Shown here piece by piece: positions 38,198 through 50,348 of a DNA stretch of 64,000 nucleotides. Both the position numbers and the translations under genes were made by a program. The stretch spans positions 1 to 64,000 of the forward strand of contig NZ_NPBJ01000041.1 in assembly GCF_002272075.1 (NCBI RefSeq). Reading direction: 5' to 3'. Below the pieces are notes generated by a model, which saw nothing but the letters and a program-made list of their open reading frames with translations, made no database searches and was not told where the DNA came from. Numbering within the stretch: position 1 is the stretch's first letter; each line of letters begins with the position of its first letter. The DNA comes from Terribacillus saccharophilus (GTDB taxonomy: Bacteria; Bacillota; Bacilli; Bacillales; Amphibacillaceae).

Positions 38198-38241
38198 CTT
38201 GTATTGCAGAAGCATGCGTGCACGCACGCTTCCAATACAAG
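38198..38241 (-). promoter_or_regulatory. Long inverted repeat in the fusA-tuf gap
   Basis: CTTGTATTG (38198-38206) and CAATACAAG (38233-38241) are perfect complements. The inner part AAGC/GCTT and TGCGT/ACGCA continues the stem around the centre, with single-base bulges. No T-run follows, so it is not a normal terminator. It overlaps the start region of the predicted tuf promoter. Confidence 0.6.
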
Positions 38242-38269
38242 TTATACTCGATTACTGTCCAAAAATCAA
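38241..38269 (-). promoter_or_regulatory. Internal promoter of tuf
   Basis: Minus-strand TTGATT (38264-38269), 17-base spacer, TATAAC (38241-38246). The -35 directly follows the fusA stop codon. Confidence 0.6.
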
Positions 38270-40348
38270 TTATTGTCCAGCGTTTTTCTTGATAATTTCT
38301 TCTCCAACGCTTTTCGGCACTTCTTCATAGTGGTCGAATGTCATTGTGTAAGTTCCACGGCCTTGTGTGTTGGAACGCAACGCTGTTGCGTAACCGAACA
38401 TTTCAGCAAGTGGCACGAATGCATTAACTACCTGAGCAGGTCCGCGTGTATCCATACCTTCAACACGTCCGCGACGGGAAGTGATATCGCCCATGATGTC
38501 TCCCATGTATTCCTCTGGGATAACAACTTCCACTTTTACAAGTGGTTCCAAGATGACAGGGTTACATTTGCTCTTAGCGTTTTTAAGCGCCATTGAAGCA
38601 GCAACTTTAAATGCCATCTCGTTGGAATCGACATCGTGGTAGCTTCCATCAAATAATGATGCTTTAACGTCGATTAGCGGATAACCAGCCAATACACCGT
38701 TTTGCATGGATTCTTTGATACCAGCTTCAACAGATGGGATGTATTCACGAGGAACTACACCACCAACGATTTTATTTTCGAACTCGAAACCAGCGCCTTC
38801 TTCGTTTGGCTCGAATTTGATCCAAACGTGTCCGAACTGACCGCGACCACCGGACTGACGTACGAATTTACCTTCGACTTCAGCAGATGCACGGAATGTT
38901 TCGCGGTATGCTACCTGTGGAGCACCTACGTTAGCTTCTACTTTGAATTCGCGACGCATACGGTCAACGATGATATCCAAGTGAAGCTCACCCATACCGG
39001 AGATGATAGTCTGACCAGTTTCTGGGTTAGTTTCAGTTCTGAATGTAGGATCTTCCTCAGCTAGTTTACCAAGTGCAACGGACATTTTATCTTGGTCCGC
39101 TTTTGTTTTTGGTTCGATCGCAACAGAGATAACTGGCTCTGGGAATACCATAGACTCAAGGATAACTAGTGATTTTTCATCACATAGCGTATCACCAGTC
39201 GAAGTATCTTTCAAACCAACTGCTCCTGCGATATCACCAGCGTAAACTTTGGAAATCTCTTCACGAGTGTTTGCGTGCATTTGTAGGATACGGCCTACGC
39301 GCTCACGCTTGTCCTTCGTAGAGTTTTTCACGTAAGAACCTGCTTCCAATGTACCAGAGTACACACGGAAGAAAGTAAGTTTACCTACGAATGGGTCAGT
39401 TGCAACTTTGAAAGCAAGTGCACTGAATGGTTCGCTGTCGCTGGATTTACGTACAATCTTATCTTCAGTACCAGGAACGATACCTTCGATAGCTGGTACG
39501 TCAGTTGGTGCAGGCAAGTAATCAACAACACCGTCGATTAAAAGCTGAACACCTTTGTTTTTGAATGCTGAACCACAGAATACTGGGTAGAATTCAACAC
39601 TTAGAGTCGCTTTACGAACAGCTTGTTTAAGCTCTTCGTTAGAGATCTCTTCCCCTTCAAGGTAGCGTTCCATAAGATCTTCATCTTGTTCCGCTACTGC
39701 TTCGATAAGGTTTGTACGGTACTCATCCACAAGATCTTGCATATCTGCAGGGATCTCACGAGTCTCGTACTTTTGTCCAAGATCATCAAGGTAGAAATGA
39801 GCTTCCCCAGTGATTAGGTCGATGATTCCTTCGAAATCATCTTCCGCACCGATTGGAATTTGTACTGGGTGCGCGTTAGCGCCCAGACGTTCATGCATCG
39901 TCTTAACTGAATAAAGGAAGTCTGCACCTGTTTTATCCATTTTGTTAACGAACACGATACGTGGTACACCGTAAGTTGTAGCCTGACGCCAAACAGTTTC
40001 TGTTTGCGGCTCAACACCGGACTGTGCATCAAGCACAGCTACCGCTCCATCAAGTACGCGCAGGGAACGTTCAACTTCAACAGTGAAGTCTACGTGTCCT
40101 GGTGTATCGATGATGTTGATACGGTGGTTTTTCCATTGAGCAGTTGTTGCAGCAGATGTGATAGTAATACCACGCTCTTGCTCCTGCTCCATCCAGTCCA
40201 TTTGAGAAGCACCTTCATGAGTTTCTCCAATTTTGTGGATACGTCCTGTATAGAATAAAATACGCTCTGTTGCAGTTGTTTTACCAGCATCGATGTGAGC
40301 CATGATACCGATATTACGCGTATTTTCTAAGGAGAACTCTCTAGCCAT
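38270..40348 (-). CDS. fusA: Elongation factor G
   Basis: 692 residues. G1 AHIDAGKTT near 17-25, DTPGHVDF G3, NKMDKTGAD, and a C-terminal domain IV/V with [27 protein letters not shown]. It drives translocation. Between rpsG and tuf in the str operon. Confidence 0.98.
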   Translation of the reverse strand: MAREFSLENTRNIGIMAHIDAGKTTATERILFYTGRIHKIGETHEGASQMDWMEQEQERGITITSAATTAQWKNHRINIIDTPGHVDFTVEVERSLRVLDGAVAVLDAQSGVEPQTETVWRQATTYGVPRIVFVNKMDKTGADFLYSVKTMHERLGANAHPVQIPIGAEDDFEGIIDLITGEAHFYLDDLGQKYETREIPADMQDLVDEYRTNLIEAVAEQDEDLMERYLEGEEISNEELKQAVRKATLSVEFYPVFCGSAFKNKGVQLLIDGVVDYLPAPTDVPAIEGIVPGTEDKIVRKSSDSEPFSALAFKVATDPFVGKLTFFRVYSGTLEAGSYVKNSTKDKRERVGRILQMHANTREEISKVYAGDIAGAVGLKDTSTGDTLCDEKSLVILESMVFPEPVISVAIEPKTKADQDKMSVALGKLAEEDPTFRTETNPETGQTIISGMGELHLDIIVDRMRREFKVEANVGAPQVAYRETFRASAEVEGKFVRQSGGRGQFGHVWIKFEPNEEGAGFEFENKIVGGVVPREYIPSVEAGIKESMQNGVLAGYPLIDVKASLFDGSYHDVDSNEMAFKVAASMALKNAKSKCNPVILEPLVKVEVVIPEEYMGDIMGDITSRRGRVEGMDTRGPAQVVNAFVPLAEMFGYATALRSNTQGRGTYTMTFDHYEEVPKSVGEEIIKKNAGQ

Positions 40349-40387
40349 ACGGTCTTTCTCCTTCCTAGAGTGAATTTAAGATATATC

Positions 40388-40858
40388 TTACCAGCGGTAG
40401 TGAGCAAACGCTTTGTTTGCTTCAGCCATTTTATGCATATCTTCACGTTTCTTAACAGCAGCACCTGTGTTGTTAGACGCATCAAGAATTTCGTTAGCAA
40501 GACGCTCTTCCATTGTTTTTTCACCGCGTAGACGGGAATAGTTAACAATGTAACGAAGACCTAGTGCTTGACGACGCTCTGGGCGTACTTCAACTGGTAC
40601 TTGGTAGTTGGAACCACCAACACGGCGTGCGCGTACTTCAAGTACAGGCATAACGTTCTTCATGGATGTTTCGAAAACCTCCATTGGATCGTTTCCACTA
40701 CGTTCTTTAACTAGTTCGAATGCTGCATAAAGAATCTTTTGAGCTTTACCGCGTTGTCCGTCAACCATGATTTGGTTGATCAAACGAGTTACCAATTTAG
40801 AGTTGTACAACGGATCTGGCAACACGTCACGTTTCGCTACAGGACCTTTTCTTGGCAT
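40388..40858 (-). CDS. rpsG: 30S ribosomal protein S7
   Basis: 156 residues. [28 protein letters not shown] and [18 protein letters not shown]. It nucleates 30S head assembly. Between rpsL and fusA. Confidence 0.98.
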   Translation of the reverse strand: MPRKGPVAKRDVLPDPLYNSKLVTRLINQIMVDGQRGKAQKILYAAFELVKERSGNDPMEVFETSMKNVMPVLEVRARRVGGSNYQVPVEVRPERRQALGLRYIVNYSRLRGEKTMEERLANEILDASNNTGAAVKKREDMHKMAEANKAFAHYRW

Positions 40859-40899
40859 ATATTCTCCTCCTTTCTGATGATGGTTATATTATGTTAGTC

Positions 40900-41313
40900 T
40901 TATTTTTTAGGGCGTTTAGTACCATATTTAGAGCGACCTTGTGCGCGACCGTCAACACCTGAAGTATCAAGCGCACCACGTACGATATGGTAACGTACAC
41001 CCGGTAAATCTTTTACACGTCCGCCGCGGATCAAAACAACACTGTGCTCTTGTAAGTTGTGTCCGATACCAGGAATGTAGGCAGTAACCTCGATTCCGTT
41101 TGTCAAACGTACACGTGCATATTTACGCAATGCGGAGTTTGGTTTCTTCGGAGTCATTGTACCAACACGAGTACAAACACCACGTTTTTGTGGTGAAGAC
41201 TGGTTAGTCAATGATTTCTTGAAACTGTTGTACCCTCTGTTCAATGCTGGAGAGTCAGATTTCTTTGTTTTGCTTACGCGACCTTTGCGTACTAATTGAT
41301 TAATAGTAGGCAT
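40900..41313 (-). CDS. rpsL: 30S ribosomal protein S12
   Basis: 137 residues from [12 protein letters not shown]. The decoding-centre loop [11 protein letters not shown] is of the ordinary streptomycin-sensitive form. ATG 41313 follows GAAAGGAGG; an 18-codon in-frame extension is rejected. Confidence 0.97.
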   Translation of the reverse strand: MPTINQLVRKGRVSKTKKSDSPALNRGYNSFKKSLTNQSSPQKRGVCTRVGTMTPKKPNSALRKYARVRLTNGIEVTAYIPGIGHNLQEHSVVLIRGGRVKDLPGVRYHIVRGALDTSGVDGRAQGRSKYGTKRPKK

Positions 41314-41394
41314 GTTTTTTCCTCCTTTCAAAGCTTTTTTGTAATACCACACATCCAGGTGGTTCATTTTCGGGCAAAAAACAAAGCTTTCACG

Positions 41395-41413
41395 AGCTGA
41401 GCTAGCATCAGCT
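41395..41413 (-). promoter_or_regulatory. Hairpin in the rplGB-rpsL gap
   Basis: AGCTGA (41395-41400) and TCAGCT (41408-41413) around GCTAGCA. A T-run (GTTTTTTG) lies about 15 bases further on the minus strand, so it might be a weak attenuator before rpsL. Confidence 0.35.
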
Positions 41414-41422
41414 TCGCCAAAA

Positions 41423-41674
41423 CTATCTTTTGATTGCCACAGTAGCTGTCCCTACATCTATGCCACAAGCTTCACCTAAGCGCTTCATAGAATCCACTTG
41501 GATCGCTGGTATGCCTAATTCTTCTGCCAACTTTCTTACCTGGCCGGTAATATGCTCGGCAGCGTCATTTGCAATGACAACTGAGTTCACTTGGCCTTGC
41601 TTCATGGCCTTGAGTGTTTGTTTGGTTCCGATAACGATTCCCGTATTAGCTTGCGCTACTTTTTCATAAGACAT
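41423..41674 (-). CDS. rplGB: L7Ae-family RNA-binding protein YbxF
   Basis: 83 residues starting [12 protein letters not shown]. The L7Ae/L30e fold and the ending [13 protein letters not shown] match B. subtilis YbxF, which binds kink-turn RNA and associates with ribosomes. ATG 41674 has GGAGG eight bases upstream. First gene of the str operon here, with its own promoter. Confidence 0.9.
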   Translation of the reverse strand: MSYEKVAQANTGIVIGTKQTLKAMKQGQVNSVVIANDAAEHITGQVRKLAEELGIPAIQVDSMKRLGEACGIDVGTATVAIKR

Positions 41675-41704
41675 ATGCATATCCTCCAAAGTAAACAAGG
41701 AGAA

Positions 41705-41782
41705 TCGGAAGCACCTTGATTATAGTATCACTCTAGTAAGCTGATGTCAATCACCTTAACGAGAGATTTACAGTGCTTCCGA
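41705..41782 (-). promoter_or_regulatory. rplGB-str operon promoter flanked by a 10-base inverted repeat
   Basis: Minus-strand TTGACA (41745-41750), 17-base spacer, TACTAT (41722-41727), a strong sigma-A promoter. It is bracketed by TCGGAAGCAC (41705-41714) and GTGCTTCCGA (41773-41782), perfect inverted copies 58 bases apart. Confidence 0.75.
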
Positions 41783-41817
41783 CAATTATTTTGTTTCCTT
41801 GTGTATTAGGGTCGCCG

Positions 41818-44800
41818 TTACGGTGTTACAGTTTCAACTTCCTGACCTTCTGTTACTTCTTCAGGTGTATCAAGTTTCGCTTTGATCTTACGGTACTGCG
41901 GCATACCAGTACCAGCAGGAACAAGCTTACCAATGATAACATTCTCTTTCAAGCCAAGAAGCTCATCGCGCTTACCTTTGATAGCTGCATCGGTAAGGAC
42001 ACGAGTTGTTTCCTGGAAGGAAGCGGCAGACAAGAAGGAATCCGTTTCTAGAGAAGCTTTCGTAATACCAAGCAATACTGGTTTACCACTTGCTGGCTGG
42101 AAGCCTTCTCTTAGGACTTCACGGTTTGCTTCCCGGAATTGATGGATCTCAAGAAGTGAACCTGGCAATACATCTGTTTGACCAGAATCGATAACACGTA
42201 CTTTACGAAGCATCTGACGAACCATTACTTCAACGTGTTTATCACCGATTTCTACCCCTTGCATCCGGTATACTTTCTGTACTTCTTTTAATAGATACTG
42301 CTGAACGCCAGCTACACCGCGAACTCGAAGAAGTTCTTTCGGATCTACAGAACCCTCTGTCAGTTCTTGACCAGCTTCGATTGCGTCACCTTCAGCAACA
42401 CGCAGGCGTGCACCATAAGGAGCTGTGTAAGTCTTCGTTTCAACTGTACCTTGAATTGTAACCTCTTGTTTCTCTTTTACATCATTGACCTCGATAACTG
42501 TTCCTTTGATCTCGGAGATGACAGCTTGACCTTTAGGGTTACGCGCCTCGAACAACTCCTGGATACGCGGCAAACCTTGTGTGATATCGTCACCGGCTAC
42601 CCCACCTGTGTGGAACGTACGCATTGTAAGCTGTGTTCCTGGTTCACCGATGGATTGTGCAGCGATGATACCGACTGCTTCGCCGACTTCGACGTCGCTG
42701 CCAGTTGCAAGGTTGCGGCCGTAACATTTCTTACATGCACCATGCTTCGTGTTACATGTGAAGACAGTACGGATTGCCACTTCTTCGATACCTGCATCTA
42801 CGATTAGTCTTGCTGTATCTTCGCCGATCAATTCGTTCTTAGCAACGATTACATCACCTGATTCAGGATGTTTGACATTCTCGAACGCTGTACGTCCTAC
42901 AAGGCGGTCATACAAAGGCTCGATCATTTCAGTTCCTTCAGTCAGTGCACGGACTCTCAGGCTGCGGTCAGTACCACAATCTTCTTCACGGATGATAACA
43001 TCCTGTGCTACGTCAACAAGACGACGAGTCAAGTAACCGGAATCGGCAGTTTTCAGTGCTGTATCGGCAAGACCTTTACGCGCACCGTGTGTAGAGATGA
43101 AGTACTCGAGTACTGTCAGACCCTCACGGAAACTGGACTTGATCGGCAACTCGATGATTCGTCCTGCCGGGTTGGCCATTAGACCACGCATACCAGCAAG
43201 CTGCGTGAAGTTAGATGCGTTACCACGGGCACCGGAATCACTCATCATGAAGATAGGGTTACGGTTGCTCAAGGATTTCATCAGGCGCTCCTGAATGTCA
43301 TCCTTCGCTTTAGACCAGATAGAGATAACACGGTCATATCGCTCTTCTTCCGTAATCAAACCACGACGGAACTGTTTCAACACTTTATCCACGCGGGATT
43401 GTGCTTCATCAAGGATCTTTGTTTTCTCTTTCAATACGACGATATCAGAGATACCAACCGTAATACCTGCTTTAGTGGAATAACTGAATCCAAGGTCCTT
43501 CATGCGGTCAAGCATTTTGGACGTTTCACTGATTTTGAAGCGTTTGAACACTTCCGCGATGATGTCGCCCAGGAAACCTTTCTTGAACGGGGAGATAATG
43601 TCGCGTTTCGCGATCTCCTCTTTGATATTCGCACCCTTTTCAACAAAGTAGTGAGCAGGTGTTTTTTCTTCTAAGTTCTCACGAGTCGGTTCGTTCATGT
43701 AAGGGAACGAGCTCGGCAAGATTGTATTGAAGATGAGTTTACCTACTGTTGTAAGCAGGATTTGGTTTTTTTGCTCTTCTGTGAACGTTTCATTGTTCAA
43801 TGAACCGGCATCTACTGCTACACGAGTGTGCAAATGTACATAACCGTTCTGATAAGCAAGCATTGCTTCGTTTACATCTTTGAAGACTTTACCTTCGCCG
43901 ATAGCATCTTCACGCTCAAGTGTTAGGTAGTAGTTACCTAGTACCATATCCTGAGATGGAGTTACGACTGGTTTACCGTCTTTCGGGTTCAAGATGTTCT
44001 GTGCAGCAAGCATAAGGATACGAGCCTCTGCCTGTGCTTCAGCTGATAAAGGAACGTGGACAGCCATCTGGTCACCATCGAAGTCAGCGTTATAAGCTGT
44101 ACATACTAGCGGGTGAAGACGGATTGCGCGACCTTCTACCAATGTCGGTTCGAATGCCTGGATACCTAGGCGGTGAAGCGTAGGTGCACGGTTAAGCAAT
44201 ACTGGATGCTCACGGATTACTTCTTCGAGCACATCCCAGATTTCCGGATGCAGACGTTCGATTTTCCGTTTCGCAGATTTAATATTATGCGCAAGGCCTT
44301 TTTCCACCAATTCTTTCATGATGAATGGTTTGAATAGTTCAAGCGCCATTTCTTTCGGAAGACCACACTGATACATCTTCAGATGCGGACCTACGACGAT
44401 TACGGAACGTCCGGAATAGTCTACACGTTTACCAAGCAAGTTCTGACGGAAACGTCCTTGTTTACCTTTCAGCATGTGAGAAAGAGATTTCAATGGACGG
44501 TTACCAGGACCTGTAACAGGACGACCGCGACGACCGTTATCGATTAACGCATCAACAGCTTCCTGAAGCATACGTTTTTCGTTTTGTACGATGATGCTAG
44601 GTGCACCAAGGTCCAACAAGCGTTTCAGACGATTGTTCCGGTTTATCACTCGACGATAAAGATCATTCAAGTCAGATGTAGCGAAACGACCACCATCAAG
44701 CTGTACCATTGGACGAAGCTCAGGAGGAATGATCGGAAGTACATCCAATACCATCCAAGAAGGTTCGTTTCCAGAGTGACGGAATGCTTCCATTACTTCC

Positions 44801-45429
44801 AAGCGCTTAATCGCACGCGTTCTGCGCTGACCTTGTGCTGTTTTCAATTCTTCGCGAAGTGCTTCCACTTCTTTCTCCAATTCGATATCTTGAAGAAGCT
44901 TACGGATTGCTTCGGCACCCATTTGAGCTTGGAACGTGTTACCGTATTTTTCACGATAGAGGCGATATTCTTTCTCAGAAAGAAGCTGCTTCTTCTCAAG
45001 TGCTGTATCACCAGCATCTGTCACGATGTACGCTGCGAAGTAGATAACTTCTTCCAACGCACGAGGAGACATATCCAGTACAAGACCCATACGGCTCGGA
45101 ATACCTTTGAAGTACCAAATGTGAGACACAGGAGCTGCTAGCTCGATGTGTCCCATACGCTCACGGCGTACTTTGGCTTTGGTAACTTCTACGCCACAAC
45201 GATCACATACAACGCCTTTATAGCGAACGCGTTTGTATTTACCGCAATGACATTCCCAGTCTTTTTGAGGACCGAAGATGCGCTCACAGAACAAACCGTC
45301 TTTTTCAGGCTTTAACGTACGATAGTTGATCGTTTCCGGCTTTTTAACTTCTCCATAAGACCATGAACGAATCTTATCAGGTGAAGCCAAACCTATTTTC
45401 ATAAACTCAAAATTATTTACATCTATCAA
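41818..45429 (-). CDS. rpoC: RNA polymerase beta' subunit
   Basis: 1203 residues. N-terminal zinc site CHCGKY...CDRCG near 60-78, catalytic [15 protein letters not shown] near 450, second zinc-like cluster [15 protein letters not shown] near 880-895. Length fits Bacillus. It follows rpoB by 57 bases. Confidence 0.98.
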   Translation of the reverse strand: MIDVNNFEFMKIGLASPDKIRSWSYGEVKKPETINYRTLKPEKDGLFCERIFGPQKDWECHCGKYKRVRYKGVVCDRCGVEVTKAKVRRERMGHIELAAPVSHIWYFKGIPSRMGLVLDMSPRALEEVIYFAAYIVTDAGDTALEKKQLLSEKEYRLYREKYGNTFQAQMGAEAIRKLLQDIELEKEVEALREELKTAQGQRRTRAIKRLEVMEAFRHSGNEPSWMVLDVLPIIPPELRPMVQLDGGRFATSDLNDLYRRVINRNNRLKRLLDLGAPSIIVQNEKRMLQEAVDALIDNGRRGRPVTGPGNRPLKSLSHMLKGKQGRFRQNLLGKRVDYSGRSVIVVGPHLKMYQCGLPKEMALELFKPFIMKELVEKGLAHNIKSAKRKIERLHPEIWDVLEEVIREHPVLLNRAPTLHRLGIQAFEPTLVEGRAIRLHPLVCTAYNADFDGDQMAVHVPLSAEAQAEARILMLAAQNILNPKDGKPVVTPSQDMVLGNYYLTLEREDAIGEGKVFKDVNEAMLAYQNGYVHLHTRVAVDAGSLNNETFTEEQKNQILLTTVGKLIFNTILPSSFPYMNEPTRENLEEKTPAHYFVEKGANIKEEIAKRDIISPFKKGFLGDIIAEVFKRFKISETSKMLDRMKDLGFSYSTKAGITVGISDIVVLKEKTKILDEAQSRVDKVLKQFRRGLITEEERYDRVISIWSKAKDDIQERLMKSLSNRNPIFMMSDSGARGNASNFTQLAGMRGLMANPAGRIIELPIKSSFREGLTVLEYFISTHGARKGLADTALKTADSGYLTRRLVDVAQDVIIREEDCGTDRSLRVRALTEGTEMIEPLYDRLVGRTAFENVKHPESGDVIVAKNELIGEDTARLIVDAGIEEVAIRTVFTCNTKHGACKKCYGRNLATGSDVEVGEAVGIIAAQSIGEPGTQLTMRTFHTGGVAGDDITQGLPRIQELFEARNPKGQAVISEIKGTVIEVNDVKEKQEVTIQGTVETKTYTAPYGARLRVAEGDAIEAGQELTEGSVDPKELLRVRGVAGVQQYLLKEVQKVYRMQGVEIGDKHVEVMVRQMLRKVRVIDSGQTDVLPGSLLEIHQFREANREVLREGFQPASGKPVLLGITKASLETDSFLSAASFQETTRVLTDAAIKGKRDELLGLKENVIIGKLVPAGTGMPQYRKIKAKLDTPEEVTEGQEVETVTP

Positions 45430-45486
45430 GGGGCCTACCTCCCTTTTAGTATCCCGTTACTGCTATGCAGTCGATGTTGTGCCGCC

Positions 45487-48400
45487 TTACCCTTCCTGTA
45501 CATCAAGATTGATGCGGTCAGGTGCTTGCGTCTCGTCTTCATCTTCGAGTTCTCTTAATTCTACTTCTTCTTCTTCACCGTTGAGGATTTTAACATCCAT
45601 ACCAAGACTCTGAAGCTCTTTAATTAATACTTTAAATGATTCTGGTACACCTGGTTCTGGTACATTATCGCCTTTAACAATAGCTTCATATGTCTTCACA
45701 CGACCGACAACGTCATCGGATTTAACTGTAAGAATCTCTTGCAAGGTATATGCTGCACCATAAGCTTCAAGTGCCCAAACCTCCATCTCACCAAAACGCT
45801 GTCCACCGAACTGTGCTTTACCACCAAGCGGCTGCTGCGTTACTAGTGAATATGGACCTGTAGAACGTGCATGCAGCTTGTCATCAACCATGTGCGCAAG
45901 CTTGATCATGTACGATACGCCGACAGAGACACGGTTATCGAATGGTTCACCGGATCTTCCATCATAAAGGACTGTCTTCGCGTCACGCGGCATACCAGCT
46001 TCTTCTAGCGTTTCCCAAACATCTTCCTCACGCGCACCATCAAATACTGGTGTTGCAACGTGGATGCCCAGTGCACGAGCTGCCATACCCAAGTGAAGCT
46101 CAAACACCTGTCCGATATTCATACGAGATGGTACCCCTAGTGGGTTAAGCATGATATCAACTGGTGTGCCATCTGGCATGAATGGCATATCCTCTTCTGG
46201 AAGTATCTTAGAGATAACACCTTTGTTACCGTGACGTCCAGCCATCTTATCTCCTTCAGAAATCTTACGTTTCTGAACAATATAAGCACGTACAAGCTGG
46301 TTTACACCTGGTGGTAATTCATCGCCATCTTCACGGTTGAAGATCTTAACATCCAATACGATACCGCCGGCACCATGAGGTACACGAAGAGAAGTATCAC
46401 GAACTTCACGTGCCTTCTCACCGAAGATCGCATGCAATAGGCGTTCTTCTGCAGATAGCTCAGTTACACCTTTAGGCGTTACTTTACCAACAAGCAAATC
46501 ACCATCAGAAACTTCAGCACCAACACGGATGATTCCGCGCTCGTCGAGGTTCTTCAGTGCGTCTTCCCCTACGTTAGGAATATCGCGTGTGATTTCTTCT
46601 GGTCCTAGCTTTGTATCACGTGCTTCAGACTCATATTCCTCGATATGGATAGATGTGTAAACATCATCTTTCACAAGGCGTTCGCTCATGATGATAGCAT
46701 CCTCGTAGTTGTAACCTTCCCATGTCATGAAGGCAACAAGAACGTTACGTCCAAGTGCAAGCTCTCCATCCTGCATGGAAGGTCCATCGGCAAGGATTTC
46801 ACCTTTTGTCACACGGTCGCCTACGCTGACGATCGGACGTTGGTTATAGCAAGTTCCTTGGTTGGAACGATTGAATTTCTGCAGACGATAACGATCTGTA
46901 TCGCCTTTCACTTCACTGCCGCCTACTTCTGTTACACGGCGCACAATGATTTCTTTCGCTTCAACGCGCTCTACAATACCTTCTGCGCGGCAGATAACAG
47001 CTGCACCGGAGTCTTTTCCGGATACATATTCCATACCAGTACCTACGATCGGTGCTTCTGGCTGCATCAACGGTACTGCTTGTCGCTGCATGTTCGCACC
47101 CATCAATGCGCGGTTGGAGTCATCATTTTCCAAGAACGGGATACATGCTGTCGCAGCAGATACAACCTGTTTCGGTGATACGTCCATGTAATCGATACGT
47201 TCACGAGCTACGATTGTATTCTCCTCACGGAAACGAGCAACGACTTCTTCGTTTGCGAAGCCGCCATCTTCTGTTAGCGGAGAGTTTGCCTGTGCGATAA
47301 CGTAGTTATCCTGCTCATCGGCAGTAAGGTAATCAATATGTTCCGTTACAAGGTTTGTCTCCGGATCAACACGACGGTAAGGTGTCTCGATGAAACCGAA
47401 TTTGTTCACTTTCGCATAAGTGGAAAGGGAGTTGATCAAACCAATGTTCGGACCCTCTGGCGTTTCGATCGGACACATTCTTCCATAGTGGGAGTAGTGT
47501 ACGTCACGAACTTCAAAGCCAGCACGTTCCCGAGTCAAACCACCAGGCCCCAAAGCAGAAAGACGACGTTTATGCGTCAATTCACCTAGCGGATTCGTCT
47601 GGTCCATGAACTGGGAAAGCTGGGAGCTTCCGAAGAATTCTTTAATAGATGCAATCACCGGGCGGATATTGATCAGCTGCTGCGGTGTGATTGCTGACGT
47701 ATCCTGAATGGACATACGCTCGCGTACCACACGTTCCATACGGGATAGACCAATACGGAATTGGTTTTGCAGCAATTCACCTACTGAACGCAATCTTCTG
47801 TTACCAAGGTGATCGATGTCATCTGTGTCGCCAACTTCATACAATAGGTTAAAGAAGTAGCTGACTGCTGCTACGATGTCAGCAGGGTCCAGATTCTTCA
47901 CACTGTCATCAACTGTAGCATTACCAGTGACACTTAGTGTACGTTCGCCTTCTGGATCAGTTGGGTCGACGATTTTAATTGTTTGCACGACAATCTGATC
48001 TTGTACTACACCGTCATGCGGCTCCAAGATATTCTCGCCGAACTTGCCGTTTGAACCGTCAAGATAAGGAAGAATCTTATCAAGCAGACGACGATCTAAC
48101 TTATCGCCTTTTTGTGCAAGTACTTCACCAGTCTCTTCATCGACGATTGGCTGTGCCAATGTCTGGTTGAACAAACGGTTTTTAATATGAAGCTTTTTGT
48201 TCATTTTGTAGCGGCCTACATGTGCTAGGTCATAGCGTTTTGGATCGAAGAAACGAGAAACAAGCAAGCTTTTCGCGTTCTCTACAGTAGGCGGCTCTCC
48301 TGGACGAAGACGCTCGTAGATTTCAAGCAATGCTTTTTCAGTAGTTTCTGTGTTATCTTTCTCCAATGTGTTACGCAAGTACTCATTCTCACCAATCAAA

Positions 48401-49026
48401 TCGATGATTTCCTGATCACTTCCGAATCCAAGCGCACGAAGCAAGACAGTGATAGGAAGTTTACGTGTACGGTCGATACGGACATGGACTACATCCTTCG
48501 CATCCGTCTCGAACTCAAGCCATGCACCACGGTTCGGAATAACAGTTGCCGTATGGCCACGTTTTCCGTTCTTGTCGAATTTCTCACTGAAATAAACACT
48601 AGGGGAGCGAACAAGCTGTGATACGATAACGCGTTCAGCACCGTTGATGATGAACGTTCCTGTATCTGTCATCAATGGGAAGTCACCCATGAATACTTCC
48701 TGTTCTTTTACTTCGCCTGTCTCGTTATTCAACAAACGGACTTTCACACGAAGTGGAGCGTTATAGGTAACGTCTCTTTCTTTTGCTTCATCTACTGGAT
48801 ATTTCGGTTCGCCAAGGCTATAGTCGACAAATTCCAGCGATAAATTACCCGCGAAATCCTCGATCGGGGAAATATCCTGGAACATCTCTCGTAATCCTTC
48901 TTCTAAGAACCATTCATAAGAAGCGGTTTGAATCTCGATAAGATTCGGTAACTCTAGCACTTCACTAATACGTGCATAGCTTCTGCGCTGGCGGTGTCGT
49001 CCATACTGAACTACTTGACCTGTCAA
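45487..49026 (-). CDS. rpoB: RNA polymerase beta subunit
   Basis: 1179 residues. The start is taken as TTG 49026 ([20 protein letters not shown]), six bases after GAGGGGTGA; the in-frame GTG at 49035 lies inside that SD. The rifampicin region [23 protein letters not shown] has the usual Asp, His and Ser residues, so no classical resistance change is seen. A Gly replaces the Ala/Ser common at one position (PLGE). The C-terminus is shorter than in B. subtilis and acidic. Confidence 0.97.
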   Translation of the reverse strand: MTGQVVQYGRHRQRRSYARISEVLELPNLIEIQTASYEWFLEEGLREMFQDISPIEDFAGNLSLEFVDYSLGEPKYPVDEAKERDVTYNAPLRVKVRLLNNETGEVKEQEVFMGDFPLMTDTGTFIINGAERVIVSQLVRSPSVYFSEKFDKNGKRGHTATVIPNRGAWLEFETDAKDVVHVRIDRTRKLPITVLLRALGFGSDQEIIDLIGENEYLRNTLEKDNTETTEKALLEIYERLRPGEPPTVENAKSLLVSRFFDPKRYDLAHVGRYKMNKKLHIKNRLFNQTLAQPIVDEETGEVLAQKGDKLDRRLLDKILPYLDGSNGKFGENILEPHDGVVQDQIVVQTIKIVDPTDPEGERTLSVTGNATVDDSVKNLDPADIVAAVSYFFNLLYEVGDTDDIDHLGNRRLRSVGELLQNQFRIGLSRMERVVRERMSIQDTSAITPQQLINIRPVIASIKEFFGSSQLSQFMDQTNPLGELTHKRRLSALGPGGLTRERAGFEVRDVHYSHYGRMCPIETPEGPNIGLINSLSTYAKVNKFGFIETPYRRVDPETNLVTEHIDYLTADEQDNYVIAQANSPLTEDGGFANEEVVARFREENTIVARERIDYMDVSPKQVVSAATACIPFLENDDSNRALMGANMQRQAVPLMQPEAPIVGTGMEYVSGKDSGAAVICRAEGIVERVEAKEIIVRRVTEVGGSEVKGDTDRYRLQKFNRSNQGTCYNQRPIVSVGDRVTKGEILADGPSMQDGELALGRNVLVAFMTWEGYNYEDAIIMSERLVKDDVYTSIHIEEYESEARDTKLGPEEITRDIPNVGEDALKNLDERGIIRVGAEVSDGDLLVGKVTPKGVTELSAEERLLHAIFGEKAREVRDTSLRVPHGAGGIVLDVKIFNREDGDELPPGVNQLVRAYIVQKRKISEGDKMAGRHGNKGVISKILPEEDMPFMPDGTPVDIMLNPLGVPSRMNIGQVFELHLGMAARALGIHVATPVFDGAREEDVWETLEEAGMPRDAKTVLYDGRSGEPFDNRVSVGVSYMIKLAHMVDDKLHARSTGPYSLVTQQPLGGKAQFGGQRFGEMEVWALEAYGAAYTLQEILTVKSDDVVGRVKTYEAIVKGDNVPEPGVPESFKVLIKELQSLGMDVKILNGEEEEVELRELEDEDETQAPDRINLDVQEG

Positions 49027-49628
49027 CAGCTTCACCCCTCAAATCAAACATTAGTAATGTATTCAAGCTGCAATCCGTAGACTGCAGTAAATCAACATCC
49101 TGCAGCAGAAATCTCCTGCTGTGAGTCTCTCACTTGACCGACCTTTTTCGGATGAAGGTCTGCCTGAATTGCCGGAATGCCGATTGACTTTCCAAGCAAT
49201 AAATTATATATTGTAGCTAACATAAATGAATCGCCACAATATTTGCATTGTTCACATCTTCTGTTTACATAGAAAAGCATTCGCATAAATACGAATGTGA
49301 TGTGAATGTTGTAATGAAACGGGCTTCCCTTCCTGTTTAACAGAAATCAGAAAGTGGTATAGTTCCAACAGCGTAACACTCCTACTGTCCTTCCTGCGCC
49401 GCCTTCAAGCTAAAAACGAAAAAGGTTTTTACATAAAAACCGTTAAAAATTCAGCTTGCTAGCTCCTCCGAATGGCGACATAACCCTGATCATACATATT
49501 TAGATAAAATCGACGAAGGCAAAAACATAATAATGATAGCAGTCTTGCCAAGCGGCCGACAGTTTAAACACGATTCTCTAAGAAAATTATAATCCTCTCC
49601 GAGTATCGTTATCTATTGGCATTTTACA
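49027..49628 (-). ncRNA. Long structured rpoB leader
   Basis: About 600 bases between the promoter next to the rsmC-like stop and rpoB, with no convincing gene. It contains a terminator-like hairpin (49412-49441), CATTCG/CGAATG near 49265-49285, CAGCAG/CTGCTG near 49100-49120, and a longer imperfect stem around 49404-49456. It may set rpoBC expression relative to the upstream ribosomal genes. Confidence 0.5.
49412..49441 (-). terminator. Attenuator-like hairpin in the rpoB leader
   Basis: GGTTTTTA (49424-49431) and TAAAAACC (49434-49441). On the minus strand TTTTTCGTTTTT follows. The stem is A/T-rich, so strength is uncertain. Confidence 0.5.
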
Positions 49629-49657
49629 ATACTACCACAAGCATTTATGCGAGTCAA
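49629..49657 (-). promoter_or_regulatory. Sigma-A promoter of rpoBC
   Basis: Minus-strand TTGACT (49652-49657), 17-base spacer, TAGTAT (49629-49634). The -35 overlaps the stop codon of the rsmC-like gene. Confidence 0.75.
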
Positions 49658-50256
49658 TCTTTTTTAGCTAATAGAATGTAATAGCCCTTTTCCTTCTTGA
49701 CGATTTCACACGAGCCGAAAAGCTGATTCAATTTTTCCTGAGCAGATGGGGCACCTTGTTTCTTTTGAATGACAACCCAGAGCTCTCCTTGAGGAAGCAG
49801 CGCTTGGTAGCTCTCTTCAAATAACTGATGTACAACCTTCTTGCCTGCTCGGATTGGAGGGTTAGTAGCAATTGCCGCGAACTTCCGGTCCGAATAAGCG
49901 GTTAAGCGATCACTCACATAAAAATGCGTATTATTCGCTCCATTCGCCTCAGCATTCTGTTTCGCAAGTGATACCGCGCGCTCATTAACGTCACTCATCA
50001 CAATCGCGCGATTTGCGAATGCTTTCGCAAATGAAATGCCGATCGGTCCATATCCACAGCCAAGATCCAGTATATCCCCTTCTATTTCAGGCTCCCTGAA
50101 GACATCAATCAAAATCCTGGAACCAAAATCCACTTCTTTCTTGGAGAATACCCCGGTATCCGAAGTGAAAATAAGTTCATTGCCTTTTAAAGTGAATCGC
50201 CATGTAGCAGGAGCACTTTTAGATTGCGGCTGATTGGTATAATAATGATCCGACAT
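49654..50256 (-). CDS. Class I SAM methyltransferase, RsmC-like (YbxB)
   Basis: 200 residues. SAM motif I DLGCGYGPIG near 62-71 and the NPPI motif near 134-137, typical of enzymes that methylate exocyclic amino groups of nucleic acid bases. It is the homologue of B. subtilis YbxB by place and sequence. RsmC of E. coli modifies G1207 of 16S rRNA; the target here is inferred. Preceded by the rplL terminator. Confidence 0.88.
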   Translation of the reverse strand: MSDHYYTNQPQSKSAPATWRFTLKGNELIFTSDTGVFSKKEVDFGSRILIDVFREPEIEGDILDLGCGYGPIGISFAKAFANRAIVMSDVNERAVSLAKQNAEANGANNTHFYVSDRLTAYSDRKFAAIATNPPIRAGKKVVHQLFEESYQALLPQGELWVVIQKKQGAPSAQEKLNQLFGSCEIVKKEKGYYILLAKKD

Positions 50257-50310
50257 AATTGGTCACCTTCTTTATTCAGGATCCATTCACGATTGCCATG
50301 GAGAGATAGA

Positions 50311-50342
50311 TAAAAGGAAAGCTCGCCCGAAGGCGAGCTTTC
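50311..50342 (-). terminator. Terminator after rplL
   Basis: AAAGCTCGCC (50318-50327) and GGCGAGCTTT (50332-50341) with a CGAA loop. TTTT follows on the minus strand after CC. It probably reduces read-through from rplJL. Confidence 0.8.
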
Positions 50343-50348
50343 TTGTTA

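Noticed and set aside
44584-45141. A 185-residue plus-strand frame within rpoC, and similar long frames antisense to rpoB and gltX
   Set aside because: Shadows of highly biased codons in conserved genes; no SD and no recognisable domain.
45487-49026. Rifampicin-resistance allele of rpoB from the PLGE variant
   Set aside because: The residues most linked to resistance (equivalents of E. coli Asp516, His526 and Ser531) are unchanged; Gly at the 522-equivalent is more likely natural variation.
49092-49286. A 64-residue minus-strand frame in the rpoB leader with a CxxCxxC motif
   Set aside because: No Shine-Dalgarno sequence before its ATG, no family resemblance, and it lies in a region better explained as a structured leader.
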